Shown piece after piece: positions 7,048-15,005 of a DNA stretch of 50,279 bases. Source of the DNA: Candidatus Parcubacteria bacterium (GTDB taxonomy: Bacteria; Patescibacteriota; Saccharimonadia; Saccharimonadales; 2-12-FULL-41-12); the NCBI GenBank assembly GCA_019347895.1, contig JAHWKM010000008.1, forward strand, positions 1 to 50,279, written 5' to 3'. Within the stretch, counting starts at the first letter, position 1. Each line of letters opens with the position of its first letter. A program made the translations under genes and the position numbers. The notes beneath the pieces are model-generated. The model did no database searches, was not told where the DNA came from, and was given only the letters and a program-made list of their open reading frames with translations.

Positions 7048-7584
7048 ATGCAAAACACCTTAAAATTACTACACATGTCTGACGAAAACGCTATTAATTA
7101 CCCATACCTGCCAGCTGGCGAGAAAATTATATATGTCCGCGCCGACAACGAATATATGCAAGCTGCCAGAGAGTTTGCATTAAAAAACTCACTAGATAAA
7201 GTCATGCCAACCGGCAGCGTGATAGTTTTAGACGGCAAAGTAATCGGCAGGGGCGCCAACGGCAGTGACTACCACGACAAACATGGCTGTGAGCGCGTAC
7301 GACGCAATATACCGACAGGGCAAGGTTATGAACTATGCGTTGGCTGTCATCCAAAAAACCACAGCGAACCCAAAGCCATCGCTGAAGCATTAAAGAATTA
7401 CACTAAGGAAGATTTAGCAAAATCCGAGCTGTATCTATGGGGACACTGGTGGCTCTGCCAGCCTTGCTGGAATGCTATAACAGAAGCCGGAATAAAAAAG
7501 GTTTACCTTCAAACCGATAGCGAAAAGCACTTCAATAAGAACCACATAGAAAACATCGTCGGCACTCAATTCAACCTCGCCTAA
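7048..7584 (+). CDS. deoxycytidylate/cytidine deaminase-family protein
   Basis: A 178-residue zinc-dependent nucleotide deaminase relative. The zinc site is visible as HSE (His105, Glu107 as proton shuttle) and, later, CQPC (Cys137, Cys140) followed by ITEAGIKKVYL. The family usually shows H-A-E and P-C-x-x-C. An extra cysteine cluster (Cys81, Cys97, Cys100) sits just before the HSE motif and may bind a second metal. Conversion of dCMP to dUMP would feed ThyA/ThyX. I use the ATG at 7048; the ATG at 7075 (MSDEN) is equally possible, as neither has a clear ribosome site. Confidence 0.8.
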   Translation: MQNTLKLLHMSDENAINYPYLPAGEKIIYVRADNEYMQAAREFALKNSLDKVMPTGSVIVLDGKVIGRGANGSDYHDKHGCERVRRNIPTGQGYELCVGCHPKNHSEPKAIAEALKNYTKEDLAKSELYLWGHWWLCQPCWNAITEAGIKKVYLQTDSEKHFNKNHIENIVGTQFNLA

Positions 7585-7585
7585 G

Positions 7586-7608
7586 TGTGAAAGGTCAGAC
7601 CTCTCACA
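7586..7608. repeat. palindromic GGTCAGACC repeat, copy 1 (intergenic)
   Basis: Arms 7586-7596 and 7598-7608 pair around one central A with a single mismatch. It starts one base after the deaminase stop (7582-7584) and is followed by GATTTTG, so it could double as a weak terminator. A nearly identical perfect version lies inside purL at 48796-48820. Confidence 0.8.
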
Positions 7609-7671
7609 GATTTTGTACAACGATTTAGAGGTGGTTGATAATTTGGCGATTTGTTGTTTAAATAAGTGTTA

Positions 7672-9978
7672 ATGGATAAAGGAGTTTTTATAGCGCTGGA
7701 AGGAACTGACGGTTCCGGTAAAACCACCCAGTTCAAGCTGCTTAAAGAAAAGCTTGAAAAACAAGGTTACGACGTAGAAGTTTTTGATTTTCCGCAATAT
7801 GACAAACCCTCGAGCTTCTTCGTACGCGAATATTTAAACGGGAAATATGGTTCTTTGGATGAGGTGGGGCCCTACACGGCATCACTATTTTTCGCGTTAG
7901 ACCGATATGAAGCGGCTCCGAAGATAAAGCAGGCTTTAAGCGAAGGGAAAGTGATTTTAACCAACCGTTTTACCGGCTCCAACATGGCGCATCAAGGCGC
8001 AAGTTTTGACAGCTTGGAGCAGCTGCGCGGCTTTTTTCTATGGTTGGATCAGATAGAGTTTGAATTGTTTAAAATTCCCCGTCCGGACATTTCAATCGTG
8101 CTTCGGGTGCCGGCTGAAATTGCCCAAAAAATGGTAGATCAGAAAAAATCGCGAGAATATACCGAGAAAAAACGTGATTTGCATGAAGCAGACCTAAACC
8201 ATCTGAAACGCTCTGTGCAAGTTTATGATACGCTTTGCCAGTTATTTCCAAAGGATTTCAAACTGATTGACTGTGCCCGCGAAGGAAAGGTACTAGAAGT
8301 AGGAAAGGTGGAAAGCATGGTTTGGGAGACAGTCAAAGCATTTTTACCCGTTTCAGGGAATTTAAAAAAAAAGATAAGTCAAACAGCTAAATCAGAAAAT
8401 CCATATTTGTCAAAAACGGACGGTAATCTAGAAATTACCGAGGAAGGCAAGAAATATCTTGAGAAATACATTACTAACCTAAATAGCAATGTATACTCTT
8501 TTAATAACGAGTTATCGCCTCAAACTATCGCCGCTGCCATGGCTCGGCTCAGCCGCCGCTCAGACAGTTTGAAAATTACGCTGCTAGATGAGTTCGCGGA
8601 CAGTCAGCACAAGGATGAAAAATTAATCCAAAGGGTTTTAACAGCTTACGGGGACGACTCCGTGCAGCAGCTTTTAGGCCAGCATTTAGTACTTGAAGGC
8701 ATCAGTAATTTAATGACTAAGAAGGTGGAGCGCAGCCGCTTGGCGGCTTATCTGGAACAATCCACACGCTACATTTACTTTGATAAAAAAGATGCCAGCG
8801 GTAATTATCCCTTTTATATCCCGGCCAATTTTTCAAACCAGACAACTAAATATTACGTAGAGGCTATGAATAAACTGTTCGATAATTACAGCCGGATCGT
8901 CCATGGTTTGACGGACTATATCCGCAAGCATTCAGAGGTTGGAGAGCCTGAAAAGGACAGCGCTTGGCTTGCCGCCACCAAGGCGCAGGCTTGCGATGCA
9001 GCTCGCCACGCCTTGCCGGTCGCTTTAAAATCTACTCTCGGCATTTTTGCTTCGGCGCAAACAATAGAAGGTCTTATCATCCGGCTTTTAAGCGATAATT
9101 TGGCCGAAAGCCGGGATATAGGCCGGAAAATTTTAGATGAAGCCAGAAAGGTCTATCCGGCATTTTATGAAAAAGCCGATATGCAAAACCGAGGGTTGCA
9201 AAATATAGCCTACAAAGCTTCTACCAAAAATAAATCAGCCCTGCTAGCCGATAAATACTTAAGCCGCCGATACGGAGCTGGCGACCAGCTGGTAGAGTTA
9301 ACGGATTTCTGGCCCAAAAACGAGCTGGATATCGTAGCTGATATTTTGTATGAAAACAGTTCGTTGTCTCTTTTTGAGATCAGGCAAAATATCGAAAGAT
9401 GGACTCTGGATAAACGCAGGGGAGTAATAGAAACTTACATCGGCGAGCGCACCAATCGCCGCCATAAGCCAGGACGGGCATTTGAAAAAATCCACTATAG
9501 TTTTGATTTGCTTACCGATTACGGGGTTTTCCGGGATTTGCAGCGCCACCGCATAGTTGATGATTTGGAGTGGCAGAAATTATCGCCGCGTTATGGATTT
9601 GGCATTCCTAAAATAATTGAAGAAGCGGGATACTCTGAAATTTTTGAAAGCAGTTTTGATCTAAGTTTAAAATTGTATTCTAGACTGCAAGAAGATGGTC
9701 TTGATCAAGAAGCCCAATACGCCACGCTTCTTGGCCACAAAGTCCGCTGGAAGTTGACTATTAATGCCCGCGAGGCTTTTCATTTGCTGGAGCTGCGAAC
9801 CGGCCCCCAGGGACACCCCGGCTACCGCAAATTATGCCAGCAAATGTACGCTAAAATTGCCGAAACCCACCCCTTAATTGCCGAATCGATGAACTTTGTT
9901 AACAATAGCACCGACGAGCAGCTTACCAGGTTAAATTCAGAACTAAAATCAAATAAAAAGCTGCGGCAGATCAAATAA
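7672..9978 (+). CDS. thymidylate kinase fused to tandem ThyX-like domains
   Basis: A 768-residue multidomain protein. Residues 1-225 are thymidylate kinase (P-loop GTDGSGKTT at 11-19, LTNRFTGSN, a lid region with several basic residues), which makes dTDP from dTMP. After a short linker come two ThyX-like halves. The first carries RSRLAAYLEQSTRY at 354-367, aligned to the flavin-dependent synthase signature RHRxxSxNxxSxRY but without its His, first Ser and Asn. The second carries RHRIVDDLEWQKLSPRY at 625-641, with a three-residue insertion. Each half is followed by the expected helical region (LPVALKSTLG; HLLELRTGPQGHPGYR). The ATG at 7672 begins the P-loop strand directly; a GTG at 7666 is less likely. 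Kinase activity is likely, synthase activity uncertain. Confidence 0.9.
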   Translation: MDKGVFIALEGTDGSGKTTQFKLLKEKLEKQGYDVEVFDFPQYDKPSSFFVREYLNGKYGSLDEVGPYTASLFFALDRYEAAPKIKQALSEGKVILTNRFTGSNMAHQGASFDSLEQLRGFFLWLDQIEFELFKIPRPDISIVLRVPAEIAQKMVDQKKSREYTEKKRDLHEADLNHLKRSVQVYDTLCQLFPKDFKLIDCAREGKVLEVGKVESMVWETVKAFLPVSGNLKKKISQTAKSENPYLSKTDGNLEITEEGKKYLEKYITNLNSNVYSFNNELSPQTIAAAMARLSRRSDSLKITLLDEFADSQHKDEKLIQRVLTAYGDDSVQQLLGQHLVLEGISNLMTKKVERSRLAAYLEQSTRYIYFDKKDASGNYPFYIPANFSNQTTKYYVEAMNKLFDNYSRIVHGLTDYIRKHSEVGEPEKDSAWLAATKAQACDAARHALPVALKSTLGIFASAQTIEGLIIRLLSDNLAESRDIGRKILDEARKVYPAFYEKADMQNRGLQNIAYKASTKNKSALLADKYLSRRYGAGDQLVELTDFWPKNELDIVADILYENSSLSLFEIRQNIERWTLDKRRGVIETYIGERTNRRHKPGRAFEKIHYSFDLLTDYGVFRDLQRHRIVDDLEWQKLSPRYGFGIPKIIEEAGYSEIFESSFDLSLKLYSRLQEDGLDQEAQYATLLGHKVRWKLTINAREAFHLLELRTGPQGHPGYRKLCQQMYAKIAETHPLIAESMNFVNNSTDEQLTRLNSELKSNKKLRQIK

Positions 9979-9981
9979 TCC

Positions 9982-10010
9982 TTGACCGTTGGTACTTGAT
10001 AATTTATAAT
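9982..10010 (+). promoter_or_regulatory. rplJL promoter
   Basis: TTGACC (9982-9987), a 17-base spacer and a perfect TATAAT (10005-10010). The predicted start near 10016 coincides with the first base of the folded L10 leader. Confidence 0.8.
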
Positions 10011-10013
10011 AAA

Positions 10014-10153
10014 TTTTAGTTACCCGAAGACAGCGACCGGTGAGAGCCTTAATACGCAATAGCGAAGTCGCCGAGGCGAACGACATTTTTTGTCACTTTT
10101 GTCTTTGGTGAAACTTACCGTTTAACCAAAGACTTTTTAGTTGGTAACTAAAA
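10014..10153 (+). promoter_or_regulatory. L10 leader (autoregulatory rplJL mRNA leader)
   Basis: The segment from about 10020 has the conserved L10-leader pattern: CCGAAGACAGC, then GCCTTAAT, then GCCGAGG. In other bacteria this motif is the binding site of the L10(L12)4 complex that represses its own synthesis. An 11-base helix closes the leader: 10014-10024 is exactly complementary to 10143-10153. A terminator hairpin (10101-10138) lies inside, so control by attenuation is likely. Confidence 0.8.
10101..10138 (+). terminator. attenuator within the L10 leader
   Basis: A perfect 9-bp stem, GTCTTTGGT (10101-10109) with ACCAAAGAC (10125-10133), followed by TTTTT (10134-10138). It sits downstream of the L10-binding motif and 70 bases before rplJ. 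Confidence 0.8.
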
Positions 10154-10206
10154 CGTTTATTTCATGGTCGATTAAGCGTAAAAATATAAGAAGGAAGAAT
10201 TTTTAA

Positions 10207-10728
10207 ATGGCCTTAAGCAAACAAGCAAAAGAACAGATATTGAGCGAAGTTTCAGAGCTTCTTGATAAATCAAAGCTGACAGTCGTGGCAAATTACAAAG
10301 GCACGACAGTAAAAAACTTGCAAGACCTGCGCAAACAGGCAGGAGAAAGCGGAACCAAGGTAAGAGTAGTTAAGAATACTTTGGTTATCAAAGCCCTGGA
10401 GGCCAATGACAGGCTGAAAAACGCGGACACAAGCCAGCTGAGTGAACAGCTTTTATATGCATTCAATAGCGAGGATGAAGTAGCGCCGGCCCAAGTGCTG
10501 GCTAAATTCTCCAAAAAAGCTAAAAAATTACGGTTTATCGGCGCTATTACAGACGAGGGAGTTTTTATGGCTCCTGATGACGTGAAAGCCCTGGCTGAGC
10601 TTCCAAGCAAGCCGCAGCTGATTGCCAGCGTTGTCGCGACGCTTAATTCGCCGGTTAACGATGTTTTAGGAGGCCTTTCTAGCGGTATCAACGGCATATT
10701 GTCAGGCTTAGAGGCTCGAGCAGCTTAA
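10207..10728 (+). CDS. rplJ: 50S ribosomal protein L10
   Basis: L10 anchors the L7/L12 dimers of the ribosomal stalk and binds its own mRNA leader. The 173-residue protein shows the canonical N-terminus (KEQILSEVSELLDKSKLTVV with YKGTTVKNLQDLRKQ), VRVVKNTL and a C-terminal helix region that holds L12 (VNDVLGGLSSGINGILSGLE). Length is standard. AGAAGGAAG sits 10-15 bases before the ATG. The gene is preceded by a well-formed L10 leader and followed, after a 121-base repeat-rich gap, by rplL. Confidence 0.97.
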   Translation: MALSKQAKEQILSEVSELLDKSKLTVVANYKGTTVKNLQDLRKQAGESGTKVRVVKNTLVIKALEANDRLKNADTSQLSEQLLYAFNSEDEVAPAQVLAKFSKKAKKLRFIGAITDEGVFMAPDDVKALAELPSKPQLIASVVATLNSPVNDVLGGLSSGINGILSGLEARAA

Positions 10729-10735
10729 GGGCTGC

Positions 10736-10825
10736 AGTGGTTAGTTTTTAGTGATTAGTGCTTAGGAAAAAGCATTGGTCACATACGAAAGTCTAACCAC
10801 TAACAACTAATCACTAAACACTAAA
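10736..10825. repeat. TTAGTG-type low-complexity inverted tract between rplJ and rplL
   Basis: The left side has GTGGTTAGTTTTTAGTGATT and the right side its near complement (AACCACTAACAACTAATCAC). Both are built from imperfect TTAGTGn units and could form a long imperfect hairpin in the rplJL mRNA. Such tracts could tune the higher expression of rplL relative to rplJ; that is inference. Confidence 0.6.
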
Positions 10826-10849
10826 TTTTCAACGAAGGAGAAAATTCCC

Positions 10850-11233
10850 ATGGCAACAGATTTAAAAAAACTAGCAGACCAGCTTGTAGGACTTAGCGTC
10901 TTAGAAGTTAACGAATTAAAAAATATTCTAAAAGACGAACATGGCATTGAGCCGGCCGCAGCCGCTGTAGCCGTTGCTGGACCTCCATCAGGTGGTGAAG
11001 AAGAACCGGCTGAGGAGGCTAAAAGCGAGTTTGACGTTACTCTTAAAGACGCAGGATCACAAAAAGTCGCTGTAATTAAGGCCGTTAAGGACATCACGGG
11101 ACTAGGACTCGGCGAGGCCAAGGCATTAGTGGATGGAGCGCCAAAAGTTGTTAAAGAAAAGGCTCCTAAAGAAGAAGCCGAAGCAGCTAAAAAAACACTG
11201 GAAGAAGCCGGGGCAACAGTCGAACTGGCTTAG
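10850..11233 (+). CDS. rplL: 50S ribosomal protein L7/L12
   Basis: L7/L12 is the multi-copy stalk protein that recruits translation GTPases. The 127-residue protein has the N-terminal dimerisation helices ([20 protein letters not shown]), an Ala/Gly/Pro hinge near residues 38-60 and the C-terminal domain with [20 protein letters not shown] and the factor-binding [16 protein letters not shown]. Length is normal. GAAGGAG lies about 10-15 bases before the ATG. It shares the rplJ promoter and leader. Confidence 0.97.
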   Translation: MATDLKKLADQLVGLSVLEVNELKNILKDEHGIEPAAAAVAVAGPPSGGEEEPAEEAKSEFDVTLKDAGSQKVAVIKAVKDITGLGLGEAKALVDGAPKVVKEKAPKEEAEAAKKTLEEAGATVELA

Positions 11234-11292
11234 TATTAGATATCGCTTCCGTAGAGTAAGTGCGTTTATCCACATGATTAACTGGGGTAGTT

Positions 11293-11321
11293 TTGACTAT
11301 TGCAAAACTTCGTGATAGTGT
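11293..11321 (+). promoter_or_regulatory. candidate promoter upstream of the conserved gene at 11389
   Basis: TTGACT (11293-11298), a 17-base spacer and TAGTGT (11316-11321). The -35 is good and the -10 weak. It lies in the 155-base gap after rplL, in which I see no clear terminator. Confidence 0.4.
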
Positions 11322-11388
11322 AACGGATGAAACGGGAGAGATTCAAAATAAAATAAAAGAATGAGCCCAAACAAACCAGGAATAAATA

Positions 11389-11898
11389 ATGACAGACGTA
11401 CCAGATAAACAAGTTAAAAGACTCAGAGCTCTAATAGCTGAAGCTGAAACTTCTTTAGCTGCCGCTAAGGAGTTGCTGGTAAGTTTGCTCGGCGATGAAG
11501 CCAGCGAAACCAATGTTGATGTAGCTGAAAATATCGGCAAGGTCATCGAGGGCGTTTTTGACGGCCAGAACATGGTAGGCGGCGACGGCAAATCATACCC
11601 CGTACCTGCTAACTACGCCAGCAAGTCAAAATTAGTGCAGGGCGACATATTGAAGTTAACTATTTCCGATGACGGCACCTTTTTATATAAGCAAATCGGC
11701 CCTATCCCGCGAAAACAAGTGGTAGGCGTGCTGGAACTAACTGATGGACATTATTACGTCAAAGTCGGCGACCGGCATTACCGCGTACTGCTGGCTAGCG
11801 TTACATATTTTAAGGCCAAGCCTGGCGACCAAGTCAGCATAAACGTACCGCAAGAAGACGACAACGTCGAATGGGCAGCCCTAGAAGCCGCCCTGTAA
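11389..11898 (+). CDS. conserved hypothetical protein between rplL and dnaX
   Basis: A 169-residue soluble acidic protein that I cannot assign to a named family. Residues 1-45 form a predicted coiled-coil helix (KQVKRLRALIAEAETSLAAA). The remainder is beta-rich with two repeated small-barrel-like stretches: PVPANYASKSKLVQGDILKL with YKQIGPIPRKQVVGVLEL, then YYVKVGDRHYRVLLASVTYF with KPGDQVSINVP. The KLVQGDILKL and KPGDQV phrases recall OB/TRAM-like or SH3-like barrels. That is an impression from the sequence, not a match. Its place beside ribosomal stalk and replication genes suggests an information-processing role. Confidence 0.8.
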   Translation: MTDVPDKQVKRLRALIAEAETSLAAAKELLVSLLGDEASETNVDVAENIGKVIEGVFDGQNMVGGDGKSYPVPANYASKSKLVQGDILKLTISDDGTFLYKQIGPIPRKQVVGVLELTDGHYYVKVGDRHYRVLLASVTYFKAKPGDQVSINVPQEDDNVEWAALEAAL

Positions 11899-12003
11899 CA
11901 GCTTCACAAATCAGAAACCCGAAATTACGAAACTTGAAACTAAAATTGTTGTTTTATTGTTTGCCTGTTTCATATTTCGTGCTTCTAATTTCTTACTTTG
12001 CCG

Positions 12004-12009
12004 TATAAT
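12004..12009 (+). promoter_or_regulatory. TATAAT box for a leaderless dnaX transcript
   Basis: A perfect TATAAT ending 9 bases before the ATG at 12019. No ribosome binding site is visible, so the mRNA probably starts at or next to the start codon. Confidence 0.55.
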
Positions 12010-12018
12010 AATACGGAT

Positions 12019-13446
12019 ATGGGGCAGGCTTTTTATAGAAAATATCGATCAAAAACATTTGACGAAGTTGTCGGACAGGACCATCTGATTACAATTTTAA
12101 AAAACACTTTAAAAAACGATAATTTGTCGCATGCTTATTTATTTACCGGCCCCCGCGGAGTCGGCAAGACTTCGGTGGCGCGGATTTTGGCCAAGAATGT
12201 TAATGCCGTAGCACCTGAAGACACCAACTTTTACTCCGATATTATCGAAATAGACGCAGCTTCAAACAGGCGTATTGAGGAAATACGCGAGTTGCGCGAC
12301 AAAATTGCCATAGCCCCGTCCCAATTAAAATACAAGGTATATATTGTCGACGAAGTCCATATGCTAACCCGCGAGGCGTTTAACGCCCTGTTAAAAACCC
12401 TGGAGGAACCGCCGGCGCACGCTATTTTTGTTCTTGCTACGACTGATTTTCACAAAGTTCCCGATACTATAACTAGCCGCTGCATGCGCCTTAATTTCAA
12501 GATGATCTCTCAACAAGATTTAACTAAAAGCTTGAATAAGATCGCTAAAAAAGAGCAGATTAGCATTGAGGAAGAAGCGTTAGAACTGATAGCTGAATTC
12601 AGCGGGGGCAGCTTCCGCGACGCGCTCTCCTTGCTTGATCAGATGAGCTCTACCGGTAGTAAGATTGACGTCAGCTTGGTTGAATTAACCCTCGGGATAG
12701 CTAATAAGCAATCTATCGGCGAACTTATCGAGTCTATCGCGGCCTCTGATACTTCGGCGATTTTTCAGCAAATTCAAACCATGGTCGACTCCGGAGCCAC
12801 CCCCGACCAGATAAATGTGCAGCTGTCCGGCAAACTTAGAAAATCTCTCATAACCAAAGACGGGGTCAACATATCAAGCCGGCAAGCAATCGAGCTTATT
12901 GAGAATTTAAACAGCATGTATTCATTTCAAAATCACAGGATAGCTTTGGAGTTAGCTATATTAAAAGTCATAAAACCCGGGACTGTTGAGCCGGTTAAAG
13001 CCTCTGCAGAGCTAAACGAGCCGGCAGACAATAGCTACGAACCACCAGAGGCCAATCAACGCAGTTTCGATGAACCGGTCGAAAAAAAACCTGACCAAAA
13101 CTACAACGACGCCGGCAAGCTTTGGCAAGACATCTTGGTGAAATTAAAAACCGAGAATAGTACGCTATACGGTATCGCCAGAATGGCTGAACCGTCGCTG
13201 GAAGCAAACAAGCTGACGCTTACCTTCAAATTCCCGTTCCATTTAAAACAAATGACTCATCCAAAAAATAAATCGCTGGTAGAAAGAATATCGAAACAAG
13301 TAAAAAACGGAGTAGAGTTAGACGTGATTTCGTCTGGAAAAAAAGACGGCTCAAATCCGCCTGAAAAATTTAGCAGCAAAAAATCTTCCGACGACCTTAA
13401 AAGCATTAGCAATATTTTTGGTTCAGCTGAAGTGCTAGAATCATGA
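12019..13446 (+). CDS. dnaX: DNA polymerase III subunit gamma/tau
   Basis: DnaX is the ATPase of the sliding-clamp loader. The 475-residue protein begins FYRKYRSKTFDEVVGQDHL, with Walker A GPRGVGKTS, Walker B VDEVHML, LLKTLEEPP and the sensor TSRCMRL. Domain III follows to about 330, then an Asn/Glu/Pro-rich linker and a C-terminal tau-like domain (LWQDILVKLKTENSTLYGI). The cysteine zinc module normally found between Walker A and the EIDAAS strand is missing; the loop is only about 15 residues. The ATG at 12019 is chosen over a TTG at 11998 because the latter lies across the TATAAT box. Confidence 0.95.
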   Translation: MGQAFYRKYRSKTFDEVVGQDHLITILKNTLKNDNLSHAYLFTGPRGVGKTSVARILAKNVNAVAPEDTNFYSDIIEIDAASNRRIEEIRELRDKIAIAPSQLKYKVYIVDEVHMLTREAFNALLKTLEEPPAHAIFVLATTDFHKVPDTITSRCMRLNFKMISQQDLTKSLNKIAKKEQISIEEEALELIAEFSGGSFRDALSLLDQMSSTGSKIDVSLVELTLGIANKQSIGELIESIAASDTSAIFQQIQTMVDSGATPDQINVQLSGKLRKSLITKDGVNISSRQAIELIENLNSMYSFQNHRIALELAILKVIKPGTVEPVKASAELNEPADNSYEPPEANQRSFDEPVEKKPDQNYNDAGKLWQDILVKLKTENSTLYGIARMAEPSLEANKLTLTFKFPFHLKQMTHPKNKSLVERISKQVKNGVELDVISSGKKDGSNPPEKFSSKKSSDDLKSISNIFGSAEVLES

Positions 13447-13462
13447 CAATGACTAAGTCATT

Positions 13463-13560
13463 GCAATGTTCAATTACCAATTTTCAATTATCAATGAATA
13501 ATCAATTTTCAATTTTCAATATAACCCCTGACTTTCTACTTACTACTTGCTACTTGCTAC
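13463..13560. repeat. simple-sequence tracts between dnaX and dnaB
   Basis: Two degenerate tracts in a row: TCAATTTTCAATT-type units (about 13467-13525), then TACTTGC/TACTTAC units (about 13535-13560). A small reading frame through them is not gene-like. Confidence 0.6.
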
Positions 13561-13571
13561 TGCAACCGGCC

Positions 13572-13606
13572 GTTCGAGGCTCTGAGGAGCCCTCAGGCTC
13601 TCGAAG
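13572..13606 (+). repeat. hairpin just upstream of dnaB
   Basis: TTCGAG/CTCGAA outer pairs and TGAGG/CCTCA inner pairs, with a 4-base internal mismatch, about 10 bases before the GTG start of dnaB. The same type of hairpin, with the core TTCGA-CTCTGAG, occurs inside repeat copy B (31456-31494). Confidence 0.5.
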
Positions 13607-13617
13607 AGAGGTTGCAC

Positions 13618-14976
13618 GTGGCTGACGCTAAGATACCTCCTCAAAACTTGGACGCCGAAACCAGTTTGCTCGGCTCTATTTTGATTGATGCCGACGCTAT
13701 CGTGAAGGTTGCCGATACTGTTGACCCGGAGGATTTTTACGATAAAAAGCATGGAATAATATACGCCAGCGCTAAAAAACTCTACGCCAACCACAGTCCG
13801 ATTGATATCCTAACCTTATCCGACCAGCTAAAAGCTGATGGCAAGCTGGAAGATGCCGGCGGAGCAAAATATCTATCTGAGCTAACCAATTATGTTCCCA
13901 CTGCTACGCATGCCGCCCGTTATGCGCAAATAGTGAATGAAAAATCCCTGCGGCGAAGAATTATACATGCCGGTCAAGATATAGTTGAACTGAGCTACCG
14001 GGAAGACGACAATATACAAAACCTTATTGAATCAGCTGAAACTAAACTATTTGAGGTTAGCAATAAACACACCAAGCAAGATGTCGTAAGCCTTGAAAAT
14101 ATTTTGAGCGACAGTTTTGAGCGGCTTGATGAACTTCATAAAGACAAGGGTACTATCCGCGGAATACCGACAGGTTTCAAAGACATTGATAATATACTCG
14201 CCGGGTTGCAGCGCAGCGATCTTATAATTTTGGCGGCTCGGCCCAGCATGGGAAAAACCGCACTGTCGCTTAATATCGCCCACAATGTCGCGACTAAGGC
14301 CAAGCAACCTGTGCTGCTTTTTAGTTTGGAAATGAGCAAAGAGCAGCTAGTTGACAGACTGCTGGCCGCCGAGGCGGGCGTAGGGGCCTGGAATCTTCGA
14401 ACCGGAAATTTGAATGATAGCGACTTTGAGAAAATCGGCCAAGCAATGGGAACTTTGAGCGAAGCTCAAATTTATATCGATGATACGCCGGGTATAACGG
14501 TAAGCGACATGCGCACAAAAGCCAGGCGGGAAGCACACCAGCGGCCGCTCGGTTTAATAATAGTGGACTACCTTCAGCTAATGAGCGGCGGACGAAAATT
14601 TGGCGGAGATTTTTCAAACCGGGTACAGGAAATTTCCGAAATCTCGCGCGGCTTAAAGGGAATAGCCCGTGAGCTTAACGTGCCGCTGCTGGCCCTCAGC
14701 CAGCTTAGCCGCTCCGTAGAGAGCCGTCATCCACAAATCCCCCAGCTGGCTGATCTGCGAGAATCAGGATCTATTGAGCAGGATGCCGACGTGGTAGCAT
14801 TTATCTACAACGAAGACTATTATAATCCGGAAACAGATAGAAAAAATATTACGGATATCTTTATTAAAAAGCATCGAAACGGTCCGATCGGGGCCCTTGA
14901 GCTGTATTTTGACCGTGAAAAACAGCGTTTCCGAAGTCTTGAGAAAAAACGCTCGACTCCATTTGATGAAGCCTGA
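13618..14976 (+). CDS. dnaB: replicative DNA helicase DnaB
   Basis: DnaB is the hexameric 5'-3' helicase at the replication fork. The 452-residue protein starts ADAKIPPQNLDAETSLLGSI, the standard DnaB N-terminal domain. The RecA-like ATPase domain has GIPTGFKDIDNILAGL, Walker A ARPSMGKTALS, FSLEMSKEQL, Walker B IIVDYLQLM and RESGSIEQDADVV. Length is normal. The GTG at 13618 is preferred because GAGAGG lies 7 bases upstream and the homologous region begins there; a TTG at 13612 is the alternative. It is separated from dnaX by a 171-base gap of repeats. Confidence 0.96.
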   Translation: MADAKIPPQNLDAETSLLGSILIDADAIVKVADTVDPEDFYDKKHGIIYASAKKLYANHSPIDILTLSDQLKADGKLEDAGGAKYLSELTNYVPTATHAARYAQIVNEKSLRRRIIHAGQDIVELSYREDDNIQNLIESAETKLFEVSNKHTKQDVVSLENILSDSFERLDELHKDKGTIRGIPTGFKDIDNILAGLQRSDLIILAARPSMGKTALSLNIAHNVATKAKQPVLLFSLEMSKEQLVDRLLAAEAGVGAWNLRTGNLNDSDFEKIGQAMGTLSEAQIYIDDTPGITVSDMRTKARREAHQRPLGLIIVDYLQLMSGGRKFGGDFSNRVQEISEISRGLKGIARELNVPLLALSQLSRSVESRHPQIPQLADLRESGSIEQDADVVAFIYNEDYYNPETDRKNITDIFIKKHRNGPIGALELYFDREKQRFRSLEKKRSTPFDEA

Positions 14977-14984
14977 ACAAACAG

Positions 14985-14993
14985 TGGTACAAT
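14985..14993 (+). promoter_or_regulatory. extended -10 promoter for the membrane glycosyltransferase gene
   Basis: TG, one base, TACAAT (14988-14993), ending 12 bases before the ATG at 15006. The transcript would have a leader of only a few bases. Confidence 0.45.
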
Positions 14994-15005
14994 AGTTAAT
15001 AAATT

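Noticed and set aside
13443-13625. 60-codon open frame between dnaX and dnaB
   Set aside because: It runs through TCAATTTTCAA and TACTTGC simple repeats and overlaps the dnaB start; the translation is repeat-derived, with no gene-like composition.
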